DNA of 64,000 nucleotides from Anastatus disparis (lineage: Eukaryota; Arthropoda; Insecta; Hymenoptera; Eupelmidae), in NCBI GenBank assembly GCA_017163975.1, contig JAFFSR010000316.1, forward strand, positions 2,640,001-2,704,000. The letters are read 5' to 3'. Below are positions 36,960-50,279 of the stretch, piece by piece. How positions within the stretch are numbered: the first letter of the stretch is position 1; every line of letters begins with the position of its first letter. Both the position numbers and the translations under genes were made by a program. The notes below the pieces were generated by a model. It searched no databases, was not told where the DNA came from, and was given only the letters and a program-made list of their open reading frames with translations.

Positions 36960-39896
36960 TTGATTGTTTTGCCTTAGCTGCCTCATAAAACGAATTGTAC
37001 ATCACATCATCAACAGTACGCAAAGCTTCAAAAGATGTGGCTCCTTTAACACGTAATAGTAATGACCTAATGAAATAACGTTCTCTATCTTTCGAACTTA
37101 CTAAGTACATTCTACTAAGTATTGGTTTTCTTTTTTTTTTCTTTTATTCCACTTTTTCAGTTTTTCATCAAACGTATAAAAATTTGGTATCTCTGAATGC
37201 AATTGATTTCGTGCTTCAAAAACTTCTCTATTTAATTCAAAAGATGCTGTTAAAAGATCTTGCTCCCACATTTTTTTGCATGGTCATTTATTCTTTTCCT
37301 TCTTTGAAAAATATATTTTGTTGATTTTCTTCATGAACGCTTAGGTGTTTTATAGTATGTGAAATAACATGTAGAGGATATTCTCATAACCTGTGCATTA
37401 CTTGAGGTGGACATAAATATCGTGTATTAACGTATTGTTGGGTTTCGTCATATTCATATTCAACATTTCCACGATTGACATTTTGAAAAGTGTCTTTGTT
37501 TTCTGATTGAAAATCCACATTTACTTGATGTATTTTAATGTATGCACTATCATGACCTTTATAACAGTATTTGAATAAATATTTAATGCAGTGTACAGTG
37601 GAACAAACTTCTACGTGTATGTGTGCATTAAGTTTCAATAATAAGTAAGGATTATAAGGAACAACAAATCCATTATCTGCGATTCTTTCTGTAAATTGAT
37701 TTTTGAGAATTATTTTGATGCTATCATTTTTATGTTTGTATAGTAAATATCCATTGGATTTAAATGTTGTTGTATTATTGAATTTTCTTGGAAAATTTGC
37801 AGTACATTGTTTCGTATTTTTATCCATACACGAACTATTTATATTTTGCATACCACAGGGACCGCGTATCATAAATTGCTTAACAATACTATATAATTAT
37901 GGATAAATATCTCTATTTGGGATTTCTGCACTTATTATTTTATCAACTTTTTCAGGAATATCAAATTTATCACTTTCATCCAAAAGTAAGTTGTTATTAA
38001 CATATGCATATGCGGTAATCCTCGTTTTTGAAATTCAATCTCATAACTATATGCAATACATTTTCCTCATATTCCCATTTTTATTACTAAATTTTTGAGT
38101 TCTACCTTTTGATAAAATACTTTTGTTATAATATCTGGTCTATCTATTGCATTTTCATAAATTTTCAAGTTTTCAGTTATTTCTTTTCAATGTGGGTTAC
38201 AGGTCATAGTTACAAAAAGGTCAGGTTCACCACGATAATTTACAAGTGTCATTGAGTCAATGTAATTTTGTTTTAAAAATCGTGGACTTCCTGTAAAGTT
38301 TGATGGTAATATTACCATTTTTCCAAATTTTGAAGAATCTAATTTTTTTTGTTATGTAAATAGTCCATAACACCTTTGTAACTATCACTTCTTAACACGT
38401 TTTGGTTTTTTTCGTATGAAATATAATCTAGAAGTTTCAACTTTTTCAAACGCATCAACAATGAACTGTTGAGATAATTTTTCCAAATTAAGGAATGGAT
38501 TAAATTCATTTCTAACACTAAATCTATAATTATGAAATTTCAAATTTGAAATATTAGATTTTCCAAATTTACTTTTCATATTTGGCATCCATCCAAAACC
38601 ACCATTAGGATAAATAAGCGGACATGTCATAGGATCTGTATGTTTGCTAATTGTCGGTATACTAATTGGTTTATCATACTTAGAGTAAATGACAATATCA
38701 CGTTCAATAGGAGGAAGATCGTCTTCTCCAACATATACTATTGCAACTTCATTACAGGTAGGTAGATTATATCTATTTTTATTCAAATTATTATTGCGGA
38801 CAATAGACATAGTAACAGTTCTTGGAAAACAATAGATTTTTGCACATCATTGTAGCTCTTCTTCTTCTACTTTAAGCATCATTTTATAGGCTTTAGCATA
38901 AGGGTTAATGTCTCTTATCGAAATATCTAAATTTTTTAATAATGTTAAATTTATATTAAACTTATTCCGTTCAATCGTTGCCATTTCATTATCTTAAATA
39001 TATAATTGTCCATATTTACGTGCTTCATATTTATTAGGATGTAAAGCATATACATCATGGTAAATTTGTCCCCATATTCTAATAGTTTGTGGTCCTTTAC
39101 CCGGCAATGTATTAAAATTGGCACCGAAATTTGCGAATGATGAAGCATCATTGTACAACCTAACATTTCGTCGAAAATCAATAATTTCTTCCGTTAATTC
39201 AGTTGCTAAAAACTTTAATTGTTCTGGGTAAGGAGGATTTTCTAACAATTCTACTTCACCTTTATGACAACAATTGGAGAAATCGTTACTTTTAGTATAT
39301 TCGAAAGCCTAATGTTTCGCATCACAATAAACACATGTGTTTGTCATGGAACCAATGTTGTTTTCAGATATGAGATTTTCATCGAAATATATATTTGCAA
39401 TACAACCAATCAGTCGCGAATTAATTTTTTACCTCATTATTATAATACACACAAATCCGGTGACACTTTTCCAAATTTCCGGAAAATAATAACTGTATAA
39501 ATTCTCCATCAATCGGTACTGATTTAATATGTTGTGGTCTTTGAGTTGGTAAAAAAATTGCATGTTGAATGAGGTGTACCGGTTTGAAATATTATTAAAT
39601 TCTAATATATGAATATCAGTTAACATGAAAGCGATTCCACTATACAATCCCTGTCCTTTAACAATCAATTTATCTTTCTCAGTCAAAACCATTATAGAAA
39701 ATTAAAATTCTTTTAAGAATTTTAATTTTTATGGGAATATTTTTTATAAATAACTTTTTAATAACTTTGAAAAATGATAAATTTTTTAAATAACTTGTGG
39801 TATTGAATGCTGATTAAATTTAGTTTTAACATAAAGATAATGATTCAAGTTGGAAATGTATTTAATGAAATAATATAGCTATTTATAAGTTATCAC

Positions 39897-40533
39897 TTAA
39901 GGGGGTACCTTCGTCCACCACTCGAGTCAAATTTTCAATATGCTTATTTGATTAAAAGTTACTAGATATCTCCCCTCCCCAAGAATATATGTTTTGTATG
40001 GTGATTTTCACATACTCGATAGAATTAGCATCAATATAAAAAAAAAAGAAATAATTTTTATTTAAAACTAAAAAATTTAAATTAATTAAAGAGCTAAGTT
40101 CATCATCTTCACTGTCAAATCATTTACATGCTCTTTTTACGAAATTTGAAAATTTGAGGTTATGGTGTGTTTTTGCCACCATTCGCTATGTACGATAAAA
40201 GTAACTAGATTCGTACATAAATGAATAATTTATTCATTTATATTTCCGTGTAAAAGTAATGAAAGTTTCTGAAAATTATTTTATAAGTTGCCAGTAATAT
40301 TATGTTTATCCTCAAAAAATTTCATTTTATTCTGTTTTGTAAATTTTAAGATCAACTACAATATTAACGTTTCCCCATAAGAACCAATGTTATATAATTA
40401 TTCTAATTTCTCATTAACGAGATAACGAATCTTCATGAAATTTTATATGTGCATTTTAGACATAAAAACAAACGATTTTGCATAGTTTCGACCAAATCTG
40501 TTTCGTCATACTAAAGCGAAGGTACCTCCTTAA
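39897..40533. mobile_element. TTAA-flanked MITE, 637 bp (GGGGGTACCTTCG ends)
   Basis: TTAA is at 39897-39900 and 40530-40533. The ends GGGGGTACCTTCG and CGAAGGTACCTCC are inverted. The interior is AT-rich with no ORF. Confidence 0.8.
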
Positions 40534-41014
40534 TAATAATTTTTTTCATACTTTTTATTCATAGTTTAAAATAATATTAAATATATGATTATCATTTTAA
40601 TAGTTTTTACAAAATATTATGTAAATTTCATAAGTACATATTATTTAAGGAGATGTAAAATGGACAGTACACTTGCGCCGATAAATATTGATTATATTTC
40701 CATTGTATTTCAAAATTTTGAATAAAGAGATGCATTAACATATAATATGTATCACTAAGATTATTCAGTTAAATTTTTAAATAAATCTATTCATTAATTA
40801 TTGAGGAGTTTGGGTTCCAATATTATTTACTAATATTTTTCTATTTGGAATCAGAAATCTAAATATCTTGAAAACTAATGATTAGAATAATTTGAAAATT
40901 TAAATAAATAATCATCATGGTATATACTACACTTTGAAAAATTTTCTGGTAACCATACCAGTTTCCTGTAAATAATTACATGTTTTAGCGATGTGAAGTT
41001 ACATTTTTATGTAC
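40534..41014. other. AT-rich DNA, nothing recognised
   Basis: No gene or repeat structure was seen. Confidence 0.4.
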
Positions 41015-41380
41015 CTTTACATCGCTGAGCGTAGGTCCTACTATGATCGCGGTATTTTCCCTGTGCTTAGCAGTGTAATGTTTCAATATCAACATGGCTG
41101 TCCGGTAAAAATACATGACATACGTAAATTCACGACAATAGAAACACATTTTAAACACAATAAGAAATATTTTATTCTTATTAATTGATTAACATAAAGT
41201 TATTAAATAATCTTTTCAAATTTTATAGTGCCATGAGTAATAAACGTTCAACGTATATTTTTTATTAAATTATATCGAATGTAGGTTAGAAACGATGGAT
41301 TATGTAATTTTAGTGGTTTTCATGTGTATTTAACACGCTCAGCAAGGGTCCCGATACTTACCATGCTCAGCGATGTAAAG
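41015..41380. mobile_element. Candidate MITE with 16-bp perfect inverted ends
   Basis: CTTTACATCGCTGAGC (41015-41030) is exactly complementary to 41365-41380. GCTGAGCG/CGCTCAGC-like words recur subterminally. The target duplication is unclear. Confidence 0.6.
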
Positions 41381-41969
41381 TTCCGAAAATTTTTTTACTG
41401 TGTACAAGTTAACACATTCCTTTTATAGAAATTCAGAAATAGAATGGAAAGACATCAGTTCAATATGACAGTTAATTTTTATATCTTCTCATAGTGAAAT
41501 ATAATCAAACTTTGACAACAAATTCAACATAATAAAATAATTGTACTTTCAATGATCATATTTAATACAAATTTCAGAGTGATATTACAGAATATTATTT
41601 TTTTCTGCATTTATAATAAGTGTTTCGCAAATAATAAGTAAATTTTCTTTTGAAATGTTTACTTTTTTAGGGGAAATTTCACTTCTATCTAGACAGTTCA
41701 TAAATATAAATTCATAATTATAGACATAATAAGAAAAAATTATTCATATTTCATATATTTTCTTATCTTTATAATTGACTATTAAAAAAAATTTAATATC
41801 AAATAAATAATTTTTTTTAAGTGTATTTCATAAGAATTATGTTGTAACAATATTTAAAAAAAATATTTTTATATCATGTAATGATAATTTTTCAAATGAG
41901 GTAATTTGATGTATTTTAAAAATTAATATGTTTCTCTTATTAAAAATATTATTGCTTTAATGAAATGAA

Positions 41970-42180
41970 TTTTGATATGTTTAATTGTTAACAATTTTTA
42001 TATAAATGACAATTCATTTAAATACAAACACGTGTACAAATGGAAATGTAATTAAGGTAAATATAATTTTAATGTATTAAAATGTAATTTTAATATATTT
42101 AATTGTTAACAATTTTTATATAAATGATAAATTATTTAAATATCAACACGTGTACAAATGAAAATGTAATTAAGGTTGAA
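41970..42180 (+). repeat. Two 118-bp direct repeats
   Basis: TTAATTGTTAACAATTTTTA begins at about 41981 and 42099. Both copies continue through CACGTGTACAAATG and end ATGTAATTAAGG. Confidence 0.75.
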
Positions 42181-42186
42181 TGTATG

Positions 42187-42267
42187 TTCCTATTATAAAA
42201 GGGAGATACCGATTTCCTATTATAAAAGGGAGATACCGATTTCCTATTATAAAAGGGAGATACCGAT
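42187..42267 (+). promoter_or_regulatory. Threefold 27-bp repeat, each with a TATA box
   Basis: TTCCTATTATAAAAGGGAGA followed by TACCGAT is present three times in a row, exactly 27 bp apart. TATAAAAG is a strong TATA element. It lies upstream of the second Helitron gene (43852), so it may be that element's promoter. Transcription from it is inference. Confidence 0.55.
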
Positions 42268-43059
42268 TAGTATCAAATTGAAGTTCGTCTTAGAGCCAAT
42301 TCAGAGCGTTATCAAAAATTTTCATTAGTGGATACAACGGAAAGACCAACGGAAGGAGAAACGATGAAACAAACTATAGAGAAACGAGAACAGATCCGAC
42401 ATTGTGTAGTCGGCAAAGAAGCCAACTTCACTTAGTTGATTTCATATTATCATCGAAGCAAGATAGCAGTAGAATTGAAGTAAAATTGAAGTTTATTTTT
42501 TTAAATATAAATTATTAAAAATGAATTCCAATTGTTTTATAGAAGTGACTGAAGGTTATTTTTTAGTATCAAAAGTGTGTGAAAAAATATCAAGCTTCAT
42601 TGTGTAATTAAAAAAAATTTTTTTGAGGTTAGTCAAGAAATATGACATTTATAATTTTTTTTATTATTATATTATAAATTATGAACATTAGTTGTAAATT
42701 TATAATAAAATTATATGAATACTAATAGATTATTAATATTATTACTTATTTATCTTAGATTGTCATAGTATTTTTTTTAAATTATTGTGTAAAATCAAAT
42801 TACAAACATTATCTAAAATCTATGAAAAAAAAATTATTCATTGTAGTTTTGAATCGTCGTTTTAAAAATTATAGTATATTTTTAATTTTATTTAATTTTG
42901 AATAGTGAAAATATTAGCAACTTTATTTTATAATGTTATATTTATAACAGATTGACAAAAAATTTTTTTCGCAGGTGTTACATTTCATTAATCAAAAGTG
43001 CTAAAGATTGACAATTTTTAAAGGATTATTAATTAAAGTAATAAATTAAAACAACAGTA

Positions 43060-43260
43060 TTTCAAAGGACAATTTCAAAGGATAATTCTATAATCTTAAA
43101 GGATAATTTTACAATTTTAAAGGACAATTTTATCATTTCAAAGGACAATTTTATCATTTCAAAAAACAATTTTAAAGGACAATTTTATAACCTTAAAGGA
43201 TAATTTTACAATTTTAAAGAACAATTTGAAAATTTTAAAGGAGAATTTAAAAGAAAATTT
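43060..43260 (+). repeat. Degenerate 20-25 bp repeat (AAAGGACAATTTTA type)
   Basis: About eight loosely conserved copies lie in the leader region before the Helitron ORF. Confidence 0.6.
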
Positions 43261-45390
43261 TTAAAGTTTAAAAAAAATAGTTGAAATGTACAATTTAGAA
43301 ACGATCAAAGAAATTGAATACGATGAATTAAAAATTTTAGAGGATTATTCTATACTTGAAAAAGAAAATTTTTAAAGGTGATAAAAAGAAATTGAAAAGT
43401 TAAATTTAATAATAAATTATATAAATCTAATATGTTGTATGGGTTAAAGTTTATTATTTTATTCAAATATTAGTGTATAAGTGAAAATTTATAAGCCTAA
43501 TGTTTTATATTTTTCTACGTAATATTTTATTATTGTATTTAATACATGAAATTATTAAAACACATAATTATTAAAATTCGTATCTTATTTATTGATTTAT
43601 TGAATAATACCTATACCTTAATTCTGTATATTGTAATAAATAGTTTTGTACTTTTTTATATTTTATTTACTAATTTCTCACATTGTATGAATATTTTTCT
43701 ATTTTTTTATATTATATTTAATACATAAAATAATTCAAATTGGTTAATTTATTTATTTAAAAGTATTATATCTTTACTCTAAGTTCCGTACTTTACTAAA
43801 AACTTCCGTGCTTTTATATTTATCATTTCGAATACTAATTTTTTATTTTAAATGGATTGTAAAAGAAAAGAAAAGTCCGAGGAAGAGATTCATGAATCTA
43901 ATATACGTAGGATAGAACAGGTAAGATTAAACCAACGTAACTATAGAAATAGAATTTCAGATTCAATGTTAAACGAAAATCACAATTTGGAATCAATTGT
44001 TGAAATCAATTCGGATAATATTAATGTTTCATTGGATGCAGAAGTTAATGAAGATTGTTTTCCAAGTACTTCCAATAATAACATTTTGATGCATTGTAAT
44101 AATGTTCAAAATGACTCATCTTTTGAAGTTCGGAGTACATTTTCTGGAATTATTCATGATCATAGTTGTTTTAAAAAAGATATATGCAAGACTCGTAATG
44201 ATAATATAAATATTGTATCAAATAATGGTAATATAAATATGAAATCATATATTAATGAACACTTTCTAGGAAAAATGAATGTTGAATGCAATCACTGTAA
44301 AGCAAAGCATTTTGAAAGTGAAAGGGTATCAAATAAAGGTAACTCTTTTAATGATTGTTGTAATCATGGAAATGTAATACTTGAATCTCCTCCAGAATTT
44401 CCTAATGATTTAAAAAATTTATTTAATTCAGAACATTATATGTCCCGTCAATTTTTTCAGAATATTCGTCGTTATAATAATTCATTCGCTTTTGCATCTT
44501 TCAAAGCAAATTTAGTAAATTTTAATGACAGGTGCCCTGGTCCTTATTGCTTCAAAATTTAAGGACAAATTTACTATCAAATTAATACTGCTTTGCAGCC
44601 CAAAATAAATGAAAAGCCGTCTTATGGACAACTTTATATTGTCGATGCTAACGAAGCAATAGAGAATTGTATGAACGCTTTTAATGCATATGTACACTTT
44701 GATATCGTACGATTGCTTGAAAATACTATGCGTACACACAATATTTTTGCTCAGTCGTGCGAAATGATGGATGATGAATTAAAAAAGCAGATTGATTGTC
44801 AATCAGAAAATGAGTTACAATTAATTTTTTCTTTAAAACCAGAAGTAGATAGAAGACGTTACAATTTTCAAAGAACTAACGAATTTGCTGCTATATTTTC
44901 TACCACCGCTGATGGAGAAATACCTAAAGCTTATGTTGTTATATGCAATAAAAATACAAAAGAGTTGCAACAAGTAAGTACAATGGATCCAAATGTTGAA
45001 CCATGGATTTATCCATTATTTTATCCTCATGGATCACAAGGATGACATAAGAATTTGTAACACAAAGATGGTAAAAGTAGAATGCCAATATCAGCTTATA
45101 TAAAATATAAAATTGCAATCAGAGAAGATTTTAATGTCTTTATCAGGGGCCAGCGTTCATTTCAACAGTATTTAGTTGATTCTTACGTTAAAATTGAGAA
45201 AGATTGTATAGAATACTGTAAATCTCATCAGTCACAATTACGAGCTGCATCTTACAAAGGTGTGATGGATTATTTAGAAAAAAAAACAATGACATTAAAA
45301 ACGCACGAGTAGGAAAAATTCAAATTTTACCTTCTATTTTTGTTGGATCTCCACGTTATATGTTACAATGCTATCATGATGTTATGACTC

Positions 45391-46265
45391 TGTTACGTCA
45401 CGACCTATCTTTTATTTCTTTCATTTATAATTTTAAATTATCTTTTTACGTCATGAACTAATTAAAACAGTCATTGAACAATAAAGGAATTTGTCAAGCT
45501 AAACAGAAAAAGCGAAACAGTAAAGAAACTCGAAGTTTAATATTGGTCATTTAAACTCTTTAGTTAACAGAATAATAAAATTAAGTAGTTCAAGTCTACA
45601 ACGAGTATTTCGAAATTACCAAGCGAATTCTAAAATCATTATGAAACATATTATTAAAATTTAAGAAAAAATTTATAAATCAAAATTAATGTAAAAGATA
45701 ATAAACCTCATAAATAAATATGAGTATAAAAGTCGAATGAAACAAATGACATTTGGACATTACCCCGGGTTTCTTATTGGTAACAAGTTTACACTGCCCG
45801 TAAGTTCTATATTTCAAAGCAATTGCTAATACTACATATACATATATCGATTATTAAAATATATACGCGTATGAAAATCTATTGTACTAAAAGTGTTAAA
45901 AAGAAATTAATAAACCTCGAGGATCTATATATTCACATATCGTGCATATTCATTTGTCTGCCCGTACCCAGCACCAATCTACTAAGAAATACTACAAGGT
46001 AAGAATATATAATTATTTAATAAACTCTTTATTTGAAAGTACTGAAATTATCCTTTAGTAATTTTCAATTGTGAGAGCGATTTCGTTTAATCAAATATTG
46101 GTGGAGCTCTTCCACCACTAGAATTCATACATCTTTATCTTAATGACTACATTTTTATAAATAAGTCAAATATTTCAAGAAAACGTAATTCTTATATAAA
46201 TCTATACAATTAAATAAATAACTTATTCACTTTTATTTAGTCCTGGTGCAAGCCAGGACCTAACA
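45391..46265. mobile_element. Solo LTR (875 bp) inside the Helitron
   Basis: The LTR starts TGTTACGTC and ends CCTAACA, flanked by ACTC at 45387-45390 and 46266-46269. The Helitron frame runs through when it is ignored with one ACTC (DVMTQT then KPDLFITM). A TATAAAAG lies at about 45724. This is most likely the product of LTR-LTR recombination. Family is unknown. Confidence 0.85.
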
Positions 46266-46402
46266 ACTCAGACACAAAAAAAAGGAAACCAGATTTGTTT
46301 ATTACAATGACATGCAACCCACGCTGAAAAGAAATAGAAAAGAATTAATTACCAGGTCAACAACCTTCTGATAGACCAGATCTTTCTACACGAGTATTCA
46401 AT

Positions 46403-46776
46403 TTAAGGAGTCTCATATGTCAGCTATAGTTTGCTATTCATAAAAATTAAAAACTTTAAGAACTCTTTAAAATTTTGATGAAAATTAATTTATACCTAGA
46501 AAAAAATTTCTGCAAATTTTCAAGTAGTCTTATCAACTCAATTTTTTATATGTGCTCACTCGAAGTCCACGTGTTTTCTATCTCATAGTAGTAAAAAGAT
46601 AAACTTTAAGTGAGCATCAATAATGAAATCAGTCGATAAGGCTAATTAAAAATTTCCAGAGACTTTTTTTCAGGTATAAATTAATGTTTTTCAAAATATT
46701 GAAGAATTTTTTAAACTTTTTATTTTTATGAACAACAAACTGTAGCAAACTATAGCTAGCATATGAGACTCCTTAA
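46403..46776. mobile_element. TTAA MITE, 374 bp (GGAGTCTCATATG ends)
   Basis: TTAA is at 46403-46406 and 46773-46776. GGAGTCTCATATG and CATATGAGACTCC are perfectly inverted, with further arm pairing (ATAGTTTGCTA). It is inserted in the Rep part of the Helitron. Confidence 0.88.
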
Positions 46777-47907
46777 AAGAAAATTCCTCACTCGATTATA
46801 TTATAAAAAGTAAATTTTTTGGAGATGTAGTAACATATTTTTATGTGATTCGATTTGAAAAACATGGTTTACTTGATTGTCATATTAATAACATGGGGCT
46901 AATGCAATGAGAAAGGCTTTGTACGAATTTTAATATATTATAGTTCATTATAGCCAAACAAACTTAAGGAAGATTTTAAAGATTGTATATCAAAAGATTT
47001 TACGCGATATCATTCTAGAGAAGATGGTTATTCAAGAGCAATGATTGATATTTAATTTATACACGACCGTAAAAGTAAATCGTTAGCTGAATTTCCACTT
47101 CAGTATTTAATGCAAATAATAAGAGAAAATATTTTAGAAAATCATACTGATGATATTAGTATTGAAGATTATTTAACTATCGGATATCAACGAATGAATA
47201 GACTGAATGAAAGATAAAAAATAATAGCTGAAAAAGTTTTAAATGCAGTACTTAATGGTAACGATGCATCTTGCTTTTTTATTGATGGTTCGGGAAAGAC
47301 ATTTTTATATAAAACCTTTTTGTATATTCTGAAAGGTAACTATACAAATATTTATATGATGGCTTTTACAGGTAGTTCTGCTACATTACTACCTAAAGGG
47401 GAAACTGTACACAAAATATTTCAGTTACCTGTACTATTGTTCTCGGACTCATCTTCGAATATTAAATTAGAATCATAAGAAGCTGCTTACATAAAATTTA
47501 CAGATGTATTTACTTGGAATGAAGCATCTATGACCCCAAGGTATGCTCTTGAAATAATAGATAGAAGTCTGCGTGATATTATGAACAACAATAAATTATT
47601 TGGTAGCAAAATTATTGTTTTAGACAGCTATTTCCTGTCAAAGTTTTCGGAACTCGTAGCGAAACAATTAATTCATTAATTGCAGTTTAGACTGGAATAA
47701 ATTTAACAAATTTTCTCTAACGAAATATGAAAGCTTTACCTGAAAAGACTCAATTTGTTCAATTTTTACTTGATGTTGGAAATGGAAAATTAACAAATAA
47801 TTCTTTGAGTTTAGATTACTTTGCTGCTAATTATATTATTCCATCTGAAATAGACATAGATGATATTTATGGTAATATTTTAGCGAAGAAGGAATATCGA
47901 AAATCTA

Positions 47908-48055
47908 TTAACCTTTTAAGGACGGGGATTTTGACGTTGAAATTCGACTTTTTTTTTAAACAATATTTGTGCATAAAATGAAAAAATATATCACGTGGAG
48001 TGCCTGATAAAATTGGTGGTCGATATATCGACCAGTCCCGTCCTTAAAAGGTTAA
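47908..48055. mobile_element. TTAA MITE, 148 bp (CCTTTTAAGGACGGG ends)
   Basis: TTAA is at 47908-47911 and 48052-48055. The 15-bp ends are perfectly inverted. It is inserted in the Helitron helicase between residues reading RKSIN and YAILYVRN, which join in frame. Confidence 0.9.
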
Positions 48056-48835
48056 CTATGCTATTTTATATGTAAGAAATGCTGATGTCAACGAAATTAA
48101 CGATAGAGTTGTTAATTTACTCGATGAGGCAACAGAAAAAGTTTATACAAATATAGATAGCACAGAAAATTGTGATAATACTGGATTTGATTATACATTA
48201 TTAACAATAGAATATTTGAATACTTCATCTCCTCAATCCTTTACCCCCTACGAATTAAAATTAAGATTGAATTGTATTGTTATGCCTATAAAAAATCTAA
48301 ATATGAGCGAAGGATTATGTAATGGTGCTAGATTACTAATTTTCAGTCTATTTAACAATATATTAAAGTGCGAAATATTGACTGGTGATAAAAAAGAAGC
48401 AATAGTATTTATAAATCTAATCACTTTGTACTTATCTGAAAGTGATTATCCGTTTATTTTTAAGCGAAGACAATTTCCAATTAAAATCGCTTTTGCAATG
48501 ACAATTAATTAAGCTCGAGGTAAAAAAATTTGTAAAAATTGTAGTAGATTTAAGAAAACAAGTTTTTAATCATGATCAGCTATACGTTGCTTACCCCGAG
48601 TTCGTTCATCGAATTCATTAAGAATTTATTTAGATAAATCTAATAAAATAAATATTAAGAATTATGTGTTTAAAGAATTTTATTTGTAATGTACAGTACA
48701 AGTAACGATTGTTACTCAAATTTCATTTTGTCTTTGTCTTATGATAAGTAAAAAAGACAGATGACACAACCGTTTCTTAGATATGTTTATGAATTCGAAC
48801 TTTAATTACAAAATGGAAAGAAAAAACGAAAATTC

Positions 48836-49129
48836 GTGATTTATCATGTCAAAACATCATGTAACGATTTTTTTGGTTTTTACACGTTTCAGACAATACT
48901 TAGTTAATTTAGAGCCATTTTTGAAAAATTTTGAAATTTATGAACTTAGAAATTTTTTTAGATAATTTGGTCTTAAAAAAAATTTTGACTAATTTTACGA
49001 AAAAATTTCGAATTTCAAAAATTAAAAAAATTAAAATTTTCAATAATTGTTCTGAATTGACTAAGCATGGTTTGAAACGTGTAAAAACCAAAAAAAATCG
49101 TTACATGATGTTTTGGCATGATAAATCAC
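48836..49129. repeat. 294-bp palindromic repeat
   Basis: GTGATTTATCATG at 48837 pairs with its near-complement ending at 49129. Arm pairing continues through CATCATGTAACG and TTTTTACACGTTTCA. Frames on both strands here (60 and 93 aa) are by-products. Confidence 0.75.
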
Positions 49130-49998
49130 CCGAGGAATCAAGTAATTTGTCACCTGATTCTTTTTACCAGGGCATGCTTTGTATATTAAGCTCTTTCTAT
49201 ATTTTAAGATAAAGTCGCTGATTGGTGTTGGTTATTAAAAATGACCAATCAGCATTCTCGTCAACAAGTTTACAAAAGACTTAGCACACGGAATATGGCA
49301 GTAAGAACGTAATTTAAATAGCCTCTATATAATAGTTTTATTTCAAGACTAATAAAAATCTTTTGATTAATTATTCAATTAATTATTTCATTATATTGTA
49401 ATATTTATTTTTCTATAACAAAAAAATCCAGGCGCGATTTATCACGCTTAAAAAAAAATAACAAATAAAATTATTATTTTTTTAATATATATATTAAAAA
49501 AATAATTATTACAATAGATTGTAGTTAAATAAAAATGTTTATTTTAATAATTATAGCGTTGAAATTTATTTTGATGAAAATGTTATTTGATTGACATTTA
49601 CAGTATTATCTTAACTATATTTGAAAGGTTACTTGTCATCAATGAAAAAATATTTAATTATTTAAATTAATAATTTATTAATATCAAGAATTTTCTAAAA
49701 ATTATAATATTTATGATATGCAAACCTTACTTGTGATACATACACTTTGTAATATTTGTATCTTATTGAAATTTTATATTAGATGCAAAAAGGATTGTTA
49801 AGTAATTGCAAATAGTTATTTTATTATTCTGAAATATTCAAATTTAAAATTAACCAAAAATGTGTATTTTAATCTTATGGTCTTTTAATTTAAATTTCGT
49901 ATTTCATATTGTTAATGCTTTAGCGACTAAGTTTATAATATTTTGAATACAAAGGGTGCGGCGTAGAAGCGACAAATACAAATCTTTTTTTGAAAGAA
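49130..49998. other. AT-rich DNA, no gene
   Basis: No gene is seen. A short GC-richer patch (GATTGGTGTTGG ... GACCAATCAGC) lies near 49215-49255. Confidence 0.4.
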
Positions 49999-50159
49999 TG
50001 TTACAACCACGGAAGACGCGGAAGCGTAAAGTCTTGCGAAACTTTTTGTATTGCCATTACTCATTTTATAATAAAGAACTTATCACCTACTAATAAAACT
50101 AATTGTCTTTGGAACTTTTTTCTGTGCATATATTTATTTTTCCCGCCTGATAATTAACA
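49999..50159 (+). repeat. BEL/Pao 5-prime LTR
   Basis: The 161-bp segment begins TGTTA and ends TAACA, has AATAAAG near 50071, and is followed three bases later by a primer site. The outer boundary is set by the inverted ends only, as no right LTR is seen. Confidence 0.6.
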
Positions 50160-50162
50160 TTC

Positions 50163-50180
50163 TGGCGACCCTGACAGGAC
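50163..50180 (+). promoter_or_regulatory. BEL/Pao primer-binding site (tRNA-Arg-like)
   Basis: TGGCGACCCTGACAGGAC is complementary, with one mismatch, to the 3-prime end of an arthropod tRNA-Arg ending in GGTCGCCA. It lies three bases after the LTR. Confidence 0.65.
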
Positions 50181-50279
50181 GGGAAATTCGAACGGTTTTA
50201 TGTACAGTTTTGACGGTTAGTTCAGTGAAAAGTGAAGTTTGAATTTTTATCGCTGATTAAAGTAATTTTTGATTGAACA

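Larger units (their letters stand above)
35500..39692 (-). pseudogene. Decayed Helitron Rep/helicase gene
   Basis: Minus-strand order: a Cys-rich N-terminal finger near 39330-39250 (TNTCVYCDAKH then CCHKGEVELLENPP); Helitron_like_N (SFANFGANF, IYHDVYALHP, 38994-39248; MTCPLIYPNGGFGW near 38580-38640). Next is Rep with VTMTCNPH and the HUH motif HMHML near 38000, then IRGPCGMQN (37860) and CYKGHDSAYIKI (37560). Helicase follows, with FIDGPGVSKKSYLL near 36150 where the Walker A GTGKT has been lost, and IIWDKIS and FGGK downstream at 35590-35690. Many stops and frameshifts interrupt it. Two MITEs (36596-36959, 35764-36015) are inserted, and the frame reads through cleanly when each is ignored with one TTAA. 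The helicase motifs IV-VI are absent. Confidence 0.85.
43852..48690 (+). pseudogene. Second decayed Helitron Rep/helicase gene
   Basis: The ATG at 43852 opens a 236-aa frame with an acidic N-terminus. A Helitron finger follows (NVECNHCKAKHF then CCNHGNV) and then SFAFASFKAN. After stops come Helitron_like_N (LIFSLKPEVDRRRYNFQRTN, IYPLFYPHGSQG, QYLVDSYVKIE at 45175) and YKGVMDYL. GSPRYMLQCYHDVMT stands at the solo-LTR junction, and KPDLFITMTCNPR after it. The HUH region near 46850 is decayed. The helicase follows with FIDGSGKTFLYKT (47283 on, a shortened Walker A), FTGSSATLLPKG, FTWNEASMTPRYALEI and, near the end, MSEGLCNGARL and FKRRQFPIKIAFAMTIN (48460-48510). Then come frame-disrupted RVRSSNSLRIYLD and the stop. 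At least six stops break the frame, so it is inactive. A solo LTR and two MITEs are nested inside. Confidence 0.88.

Noticed and set aside
42187..42267. CRISPR-like 27-bp repeat
   Set aside because: Perfectly tandem with no spacers.
46235..46266. Helitron 3-prime hairpin plus CTRR end
   Set aside because: GTCCTGG/CCAGGAC followed by CTAA looks similar, but it lies inside an LTR pinned by ACTC duplications and frame continuity.
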